The notes beneath the pieces are model-generated. The model did not search any database. It was not told where the DNA came from and saw only the letters and a list, made by a program, of their open reading frames with translations. From Bacteroidota bacterium (GTDB lineage: Bacteria; Bacteroidota; Bacteroidia; 2-12-FULL-35-15), in NCBI GenBank assembly GCA_025963775.1, contig JAOQAD010000032.1, positions 1 to 64,000 on the forward strand: DNA of 64,000 bases. The letters are read 5' to 3'. The position numbers and the translations under genes are program-made. Positions 58,604 through 64,000 of the stretch are shown one piece after another; position 1 is the first letter of the stretch, and every line of letters begins with the position of its first letter.

Positions 58604-59704
58604 CTAATTGAGCTTATACATCTTTCCCGGAAGCGAACGTACGATCCCTGAGAACTCCAGTGTAAGCAGCAGCGTGGACACCTTGCTCATCGGCATTTTT
58701 GCAAGATGGCAGATCTCATCCACGTTCACCGTATTTTTTTCTTTCAGCAGGTTCACGAGGATCTCCTCCTCCGGTTTTAATTCAACGAACAGTTTCCGCT
58801 GCACCAGTGCATCCTTCTTTTTCAGCTGCTCCCAGCCCATAATGTAAATAACATCCTCTGCCGACTGGATCAGCGCCGCTTTGTTCTGCTTGATGATCGC
58901 GTTGCAGCCTTCCGAAGTAAGATCGCCGATCCTGCCGGGGAATGCGAACACATCGCGGTTGTAGCTATTGGCAATATCGGCGGTGATCAGCGAGCCGCCA
59001 TCTTTTTTTGATTCCACCACAATGGTCGCATCCGAAATTCCCGCTACGATCCTGTTCCTTCTCGGAAAATTTTCCCTGTCAGGTTTTGTGTTGCTGGTAA
59101 AATCACTGAGCAGGCCGCCCTGCCGGATCATCTTTTCCGCTACCGCCTTGTGCACTCCCGGGTACACTTTATCGAGCCCGTGCGCAAATACACCGATGGT
59201 CTGCAAGCCATTCTCCATCGCTGCTTTATGCGCATACACATCAATGCCGTATGCAAGCCCGCTCACGATCAGCGGGTTGAAAGCGGCAAGCGCTGCAACT
59301 AATTTTTCACACAGCTCTCTCCCGTAATCAGTAGCTTCGCGTGTGCCCACGATGCTGATGATTTTTTCCGCGTTAAGGTCTGCATTGCCTTTCATGTAAA
59401 GCATTACCGGGCTATCCTCGCAATGGGTCAACCGCTTCGGATAAACGGGATCAAGATAGAACACCGGCGTGATCGCGTTCTTCTCAATGAATTTTATTTC
59501 TTCCTCCGCACGTGAAAACACATCCTGTCCCAGCACCGCTTTTGCATAGACAGTACCGATGCCCGGGATCTTTTCAAGCGCGGCCTTCTTCTCTTTGAAA
59601 ACAGCTTCCACGCTTCCACAATAGGCCACCAGCCGCTTGGCGAGTATATCGCCGATGTTTGGGATCAGCGTAAGCGCGATCCTGTACTTTAAATGTTCAT
59701 TCAT
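58604..59704 (-). CDS. dprA: DNA-processing protein DprA
   Basis: 'ISIVGTREATDYGRELCEKLVAAL', 'VSGLAYGIDVYAHKAAMENG', 'RNRIVAGISDATIVVESKKDGGSLITADIANSYNRDVFAFPG'; start at ATG 59704 rather than 59818. Confidence 0.94.
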   Translation of the reverse strand: MNEHLKYRIALTLIPNIGDILAKRLVAYCGSVEAVFKEKKAALEKIPGIGTVYAKAVLGQDVFSRAEEEIKFIEKNAITPVFYLDPVYPKRLTHCEDSPVMLYMKGNADLNAEKIISIVGTREATDYGRELCEKLVAALAAFNPLIVSGLAYGIDVYAHKAAMENGLQTIGVFAHGLDKVYPGVHKAVAEKMIRQGGLLSDFTSNTKPDRENFPRRNRIVAGISDATIVVESKKDGGSLITADIANSYNRDVFAFPGRIGDLTSEGCNAIIKQNKAALIQSAEDVIYIMGWEQLKKKDALVQRKLFVELKPEEEILVNLLKEKNTVNVDEICHLAKMPMSKVSTLLLTLEFSGIVRSLPGKMYKLN

Positions 59705-59928
59705 AAAATTAAAAATGCAATTGCTGAAAAAGACCATTCCTGATCCTGAACACCAGCTCCCGGAGTATTGGGCCTGCTGCTCAATTTGTGTTAAAATGCA
59801 ATTATTTGTACATTGCACTATCCATAGAACGCAAAAATAGGAATTAATGCATGCAGAGCAGTTTCTGTTGAAAATTTATTTCCTTTAATGCCTCGGCGGA
59901 TACGCTTTACAGAAACCTCATATAGTAC

Positions 59929-62253
59929 ATGAAAAAATTACTTACTCCGATATTTTTCCTGCAGGCCATAGGTTCATTGTTCGCCCAAACCTCTTATTTA
60001 AAAGGCAGGATCGCCGATTCAAAAACAAAGGAAACCATTGTAGGCGCCAGTGTGGTGATCGATGATTCCACGGGCACGGTGACCGATATCAACGGCGATT
60101 ATTTCACAAAGGCCAGGGCAGGAAAGCACAAAGTTGAATTCAAATTTGTAGGATATAAATCTCAGTCATTAACAGTGGATGTGCCTGCAAACGATACAGC
60201 CACCATTTCTGCAGTACTCGAAAGCGATTCACGGCAGCTGGATGTGGTGGTGGTTTCGGCAGGCCGCTTTGAACAAAAACTGGGAGATGTTACCGTGTCG
60301 ATGGAAGTGCTCAGGCCTTCCCTGATCGAAAATAAAAACGCAAGCTCCATCGAGAACATCATGGAGCAGGTGCCCGGCGTGAACATGATCGACGGGCAGG
60401 CAAACATCCGCGGCGGCAGCGGCTTCAGCTATGGCGCCGGCAGCCGCGTATTGCTGATGGTGGACGAGATGCCGATGCTTACCGCAGATGCGGGAGATGT
60501 GAAATGGAGCTTTCTTCCTATAGAGAACTGTGAACAGGTGGAAGTGATCAAAGGTGCATCATCGGCCCTGTTCGGATCATCAGCACTCAACGGCGTGATC
60601 AATTTCCGCACAGCTTACGCGAAGGATGAACCGGAAACAAAGATCGTTTTTAACGGCGGCTATTACGATCGCCCTAAGCGGAATGAGCTGGTATGGTGGC
60701 AGGATGGCAATCCTACTTTCGGCGGGATCAATTTTTATCACGGGCAGAAGATCAAACAGCTCGACCTTGTGATCGGCGCAAACATATACGACGACCGCGG
60801 ATACCGCGAGCTCGAAACAGAACAGCGCTACCGTGCGAATGTAAACCTGCGCTACCGTTTCAAAAAAATAAAGGGGCTTTCGATCGGGGTGAATGCAAAC
60901 ACGATCCGCACACAGGGCGGCTTATTCCTCATCTGGCAGGATGCCGACAGCGGCGCCTACCGTCCTTCCGGCGGCGACCTCAGCCATTACACAACCTACA
61001 GGAGCAACGTGGATCCTTTCATTACGTATTACACCTCATCGGGCGGAAGGCATTCATTGCGCGGACGCTTTTTCCGCACCACGAACCTGAACAATACCGA
61101 CCAGGAATCGACCGCAGATGTATACTACAGCGAATACCAATACCAGAAGCATTTTAAGAATAACCTCACCTGGACAACAGGATTGGTGTACAATTACAAC
61201 GAAGTGCATTCAGGCGCGCTGTACGGCACTCACTTCAGCAACAACGCTTCGGCTTACCTGCAACTTGATAAGCGCTTCTTTAAAAAGCTCTCCGTTTCCC
61301 TCGGTGTAAGGGGTGAATATTTCAAAACAGACACGCTGGAAACACGCGAGAATGTGTATCTCCTGCTGGATGAATCAAAACCCATCGCAAAACAATCGAA
61401 AGTAAAACCTGTTGCACGCCTCGGGCTTAATTACCAGTTGACGGGCTCAACTTTTGTGCGTGCTTCATTCGGACAGGGCTTTCGTTTTCCAAGCGTTGCA
61501 GAGCGCTTTATCAAAACCACGGCAAGCGGCCTCGACCTTTACCCGAACGACAGCCTGCAGCCTGAAAGCGGCTGGAGCGCAGAGATTGGGATCAAGCAGG
61601 GCATAAAGATCGGTGAATGGAAAGGATTTGTCGACCTTGCAGTTTTCCAAACGGAATATCACAACATGATGGAATTCACCTTCGGGCAGTATGGCCCTGT
61701 TGTACCGCCATACAATACGCCGCAGGCACTCGGGCTCGGCTTTAAATCGCAGAACATAGGCAACACAAGGATCACGGGAGCGGAGATCTCTATCATGGGA
61801 CAAGGCAAGCTGGGGCCCGTGACGATGACGGCATTGATGGGTTATACCTATATCAAGCCGATCCAGATCGACTACGACCTGGCACAGGACAGCGCCAAAG
61901 GTGCAACCTATGAGAATATCCTCAAGTACAGGTATGAGCATACGGCGAAAGCTGATGTTGAGCTCAGCTATAAAGGATTCAGCTTCGGTGTCAGCTGCAG
62001 GTACAATAGCTTCATGAAGAACATCGACCGCTTTTTCCTGGATGAAGCATCCGGGATCAAAGGCGTGAAAAAATACCGTGAGAAAAATAAAAATGGCGAC
62101 ACCGTTTTTGATGGCCGCATCTCTTACCAGGTAACAAAAACGGCAAAGGTCGGATTTATCGTGAACAATGTTTTCAATCATGAATACGTTGGCCGCCCTG
62201 CAGACATGCAGCCTCCGCGCTCCTATGCGATCCAGGTCAGCTTAAAATTTTAA
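59929..62253 (+). CDS. TonB-dependent receptor with N-terminal carboxypeptidase-regulatory-like domain
   Basis: 'LKGRIADSKTKETIVGASVVID' CarboxypepD_reg-like, plug 'NIRGGSGFSYGAGSRVLLMVDEMP', barrel. Confidence 0.92.
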   Translation: MKKLLTPIFFLQAIGSLFAQTSYLKGRIADSKTKETIVGASVVIDDSTGTVTDINGDYFTKARAGKHKVEFKFVGYKSQSLTVDVPANDTATISAVLESDSRQLDVVVVSAGRFEQKLGDVTVSMEVLRPSLIENKNASSIENIMEQVPGVNMIDGQANIRGGSGFSYGAGSRVLLMVDEMPMLTADAGDVKWSFLPIENCEQVEVIKGASSALFGSSALNGVINFRTAYAKDEPETKIVFNGGYYDRPKRNELVWWQDGNPTFGGINFYHGQKIKQLDLVIGANIYDDRGYRELETEQRYRANVNLRYRFKKIKGLSIGVNANTIRTQGGLFLIWQDADSGAYRPSGGDLSHYTTYRSNVDPFITYYTSSGGRHSLRGRFFRTTNLNNTDQESTADVYYSEYQYQKHFKNNLTWTTGLVYNYNEVHSGALYGTHFSNNASAYLQLDKRFFKKLSVSLGVRGEYFKTDTLETRENVYLLLDESKPIAKQSKVKPVARLGLNYQLTGSTFVRASFGQGFRFPSVAERFIKTTASGLDLYPNDSLQPESGWSAEIGIKQGIKIGEWKGFVDLAVFQTEYHNMMEFTFGQYGPVVPPYNTPQALGLGFKSQNIGNTRITGAEISIMGQGKLGPVTMTALMGYTYIKPIQIDYDLAQDSAKGATYENILKYRYEHTAKADVELSYKGFSFGVSCRYNSFMKNIDRFFLDEASGIKGVKKYREKNKNGDTVFDGRISYQVTKTAKVGFIVNNVFNHEYVGRPADMQPPRSYAIQVSLKF

Positions 62254-62282
62254 ATGATCATTTCAATAACAGATAAACACAC

Positions 62283-62822
62283 ATGACAGTACAGCGCCCT
62301 TTTAATTTCAAAAAATGGATCGATGATAACCGGCATTTACTGAAGCCGCCGGTAGGCAACAAAGTGGTCTATGAAAATACAGAGTTCATTGTGATGGTGG
62401 TTGGCGGCCCGAATTCCCGCAAGGATTATCATTTCAATGAAAGCGAAGAATTTTTTTACCAGCTCGAAGGCGATATTAAAGTTGGCATCCAGGAAGATGG
62501 AAAAGCAGTAACGGTCGACATTAAGGAAGGCGATATTTTCCTCCTGCCTCCACGCGTTCCGCACAACCCTATGCGCGGACCAAACACCATCGGCCTTGTG
62601 ATGGAGCGAAAACGCAGAAAAGGTGAAGAGGACGGGCTGATGTGGTTCTGCGAAAAATGCAATGAAAAGCTGTACGAACGTAAGTTCAAGCTCACCAATA
62701 TCATGACCCAGTTCCAGGAAACATTCGCTGTTTTCTACGGAAGCACCGATCTGCGCACCTGCAAAAAATGCGGGCATGTAATGGAACCGCCGGTTGCACC
62801 CAAGGTGGAGAATACGCATTAG
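62283..62822 (+). CDS. nbaC: 3-hydroxyanthranilate 3,4-dioxygenase
   Basis: 'FNFKKWIDDNRHLLKPPVGNK', 'GGPNSRKDYHFNESEEFFYQLEGD', rubredoxin-like C-terminal CxxC pairs (CEKC, CKKC). Confidence 0.93.
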   Translation: MTVQRPFNFKKWIDDNRHLLKPPVGNKVVYENTEFIVMVVGGPNSRKDYHFNESEEFFYQLEGDIKVGIQEDGKAVTVDIKEGDIFLLPPRVPHNPMRGPNTIGLVMERKRRKGEEDGLMWFCEKCNEKLYERKFKLTNIMTQFQETFAVFYGSTDLRTCKKCGHVMEPPVAPKVENTH

Positions 62823-62910
62823 TCCGGAGTTGGTAGAGCTTAGCCCGGAGACGGTTAATAGTACGATTGAAGCCTAAATTAAAACTAAAGTTTTAATCTG
62901 TGCAGGATCA

Positions 62911-62940
62911 ATTCCCCTCTTGAGAGGGGTTAGGGGTGTG
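62911..62940. repeat. Dispersed intergenic palindrome copy
   Basis: attcccctcttgagaggggttaggggtgtg. Confidence 0.55.
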
Positions 62941-63103
62941 TTGTACAGATTTGTATTTTATTGAGTTTGAACAAGCGTGTTGAGATTGCTTCGTCGTACC
63001 TCCTCGCAATGACTTACCAGCCGGGATGACAACAAACACAGATTCGTAAAATTCGTACAGATTCGTAATCCGTACATTAGTAACAGATTAGTAATTAGCA
63101 GAC

Positions 63104-63454
63104 ATGAATAAAGAAGAGCTCGACGTAGAATTTGAAAAAGTAATGAAAGCCATGGCGCCGCAGTTCGGTGAAGAGATCGATGAGCAGGCGATCCTGTTCC
63201 TGATCGGCGTGCAGGAATTGGGCAAAGGAAAAATAAAGCTGAATAAGAATGAGAAGCTGGATGTGATGCACATTGCCATCTGCACCCTGCTTACTCCTTA
63301 TGGGTATTATGAATATGAAGGCCTCGACAAGGACGGCTGGCCGCACTGGAAAGTAAATGAAAAGCTGCCCCCGCTAAGGCCCATGCAGCAGCAATTGCTC
63401 ATTAAACAGGCAATCGTGGAATACTTTAAAGCGAATGAACTGATGGAAGAGTAA
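63104..63454 (+). CDS. Conserved hypothetical protein (116 aa)
   Basis: ATG ORF with good coding character; no recognised domain. Confidence 0.6.
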   Translation: MNKEELDVEFEKVMKAMAPQFGEEIDEQAILFLIGVQELGKGKIKLNKNEKLDVMHIAICTLLTPYGYYEYEGLDKDGWPHWKVNEKLPPLRPMQQQLLIKQAIVEYFKANELMEE

Positions 63455-63811
63455 TTACTGGATCTTAACCGTTACTTCATTTGATTTTCCCGGCTCGTCC
63501 AGGCGAAGAACACCTGTTCCTGTTCCCGGCAGGGTTGCTTTTCTTGCAGTAACATCAAAGATCGCAGGCAATTTTACCTCGAAGCTGGCATCACCGGAAC
63601 CATCCGTAATGTTATCGTATGTAACATCTCCGTTCACGGAAGGAGCAGCAAGCTTAACCGTTGCGTTGGCTACGGGATTTCCGGCAGTATCGGTAACATG
63701 AACTTTACCGTGACAGGTTTTGTCTTTTTTGCAGGAAGAGCTGCTGAATGCTGCAAACAGCATAACAAAAGCACAAACAATTGCAGAAAATTTAAGAGTA
63801 AAAGTTTTCAT
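63455..63811 (-). CDS. Hypothetical lipoprotein with carboxypeptidase-regulatory/Ig-like fold
   Basis: MKTFTLKFSAIVCAFVMLFAAFSSSSCKKD lipobox; 'VTDTAGNPVANATVKL'; start at ATG 63811. Confidence 0.65.
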   Translation of the reverse strand: MKTFTLKFSAIVCAFVMLFAAFSSSSCKKDKTCHGKVHVTDTAGNPVANATVKLAAPSVNGDVTYDNITDGSGDASFEVKLPAIFDVTARKATLPGTGTGVLRLDEPGKSNEVTVKIQ

Positions 63812-63947
63812 GAGGATGATTTTATTATTATAAAATACTGTTAATTTGCTCCTGTTTAAATACTTCCGGAGATAGTGAATCATCCGCAAGATAGTATAAA
63901 CTCCCAAAGGATATTTATATTTACTAAAACAAATTTAATACAAAAAG

Positions 63948-64000
63948 ATGAAAAATAAAAATAAATATGCGCTCCCTGCGCTCCTGGTGCTTGTTTTGAT
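63948..64000 (+). CDS. N-terminus of a protein truncated at right window edge
   Basis: MKNKNKYALPALLVLVL open to window end. Confidence 0.4.
   Translation, partial: MKNKNKYALPALLVLVL

Overview
Chromosomal window from a Bacteroidetes-type bacterium, judged from T9SS sorting domains, SprB/gliding-type proteins, alternative complex III and TAnnTTTG-type promoters. Left to right: (i) a minus-strand operon (about 4664 to <1) with six tandem copies of an uncharacterised ~130-aa beta-rich domain in four genes, followed by a candidate RiPP precursor, a 'grasp-with-spasm' ATP-grasp maturase (GwsG), a coupled 64-aa ORF, and a SPASM-type maturase (GwsS) that runs off the left edge and is missing from the supplied ORF track; (ii) YdcF-like, lipoprotein, T9SS-secreted and SPOR genes; (iii) a complete alternative complex III operon (actABCDEF) followed by coxB and coxA; (iv) a cluster of paralogous membrane TPR/propeller-SpoIIE (PP2C) phosphatases interrupted by a SprB-repeat/gliding C-terminal protein that is flanked by matching palindromic repeats; (v) a YbiT-like ABC-F ATPase, a repeat-dense intergenic island and a small XRE regulator with a palindromic operator candidate; (vi) a heme/siderophore uptake locus (TonB receptor plus ABC importer); (vii) DEAD-box helicase, acyltransferase, thioredoxin-like protein, a sixth SpoIIE sensor, response regulator, AraC regulator, MBL hydrolase, DprA, a second TonB receptor and 3-hydroxyanthranilate dioxygenase. 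The best candidate for an undescribed system is the RiPP plus repeated-domain operon at the left edge; the SpoIIE paralogue array is second. I saw no tRNA, rRNA, CRISPR or transposase.
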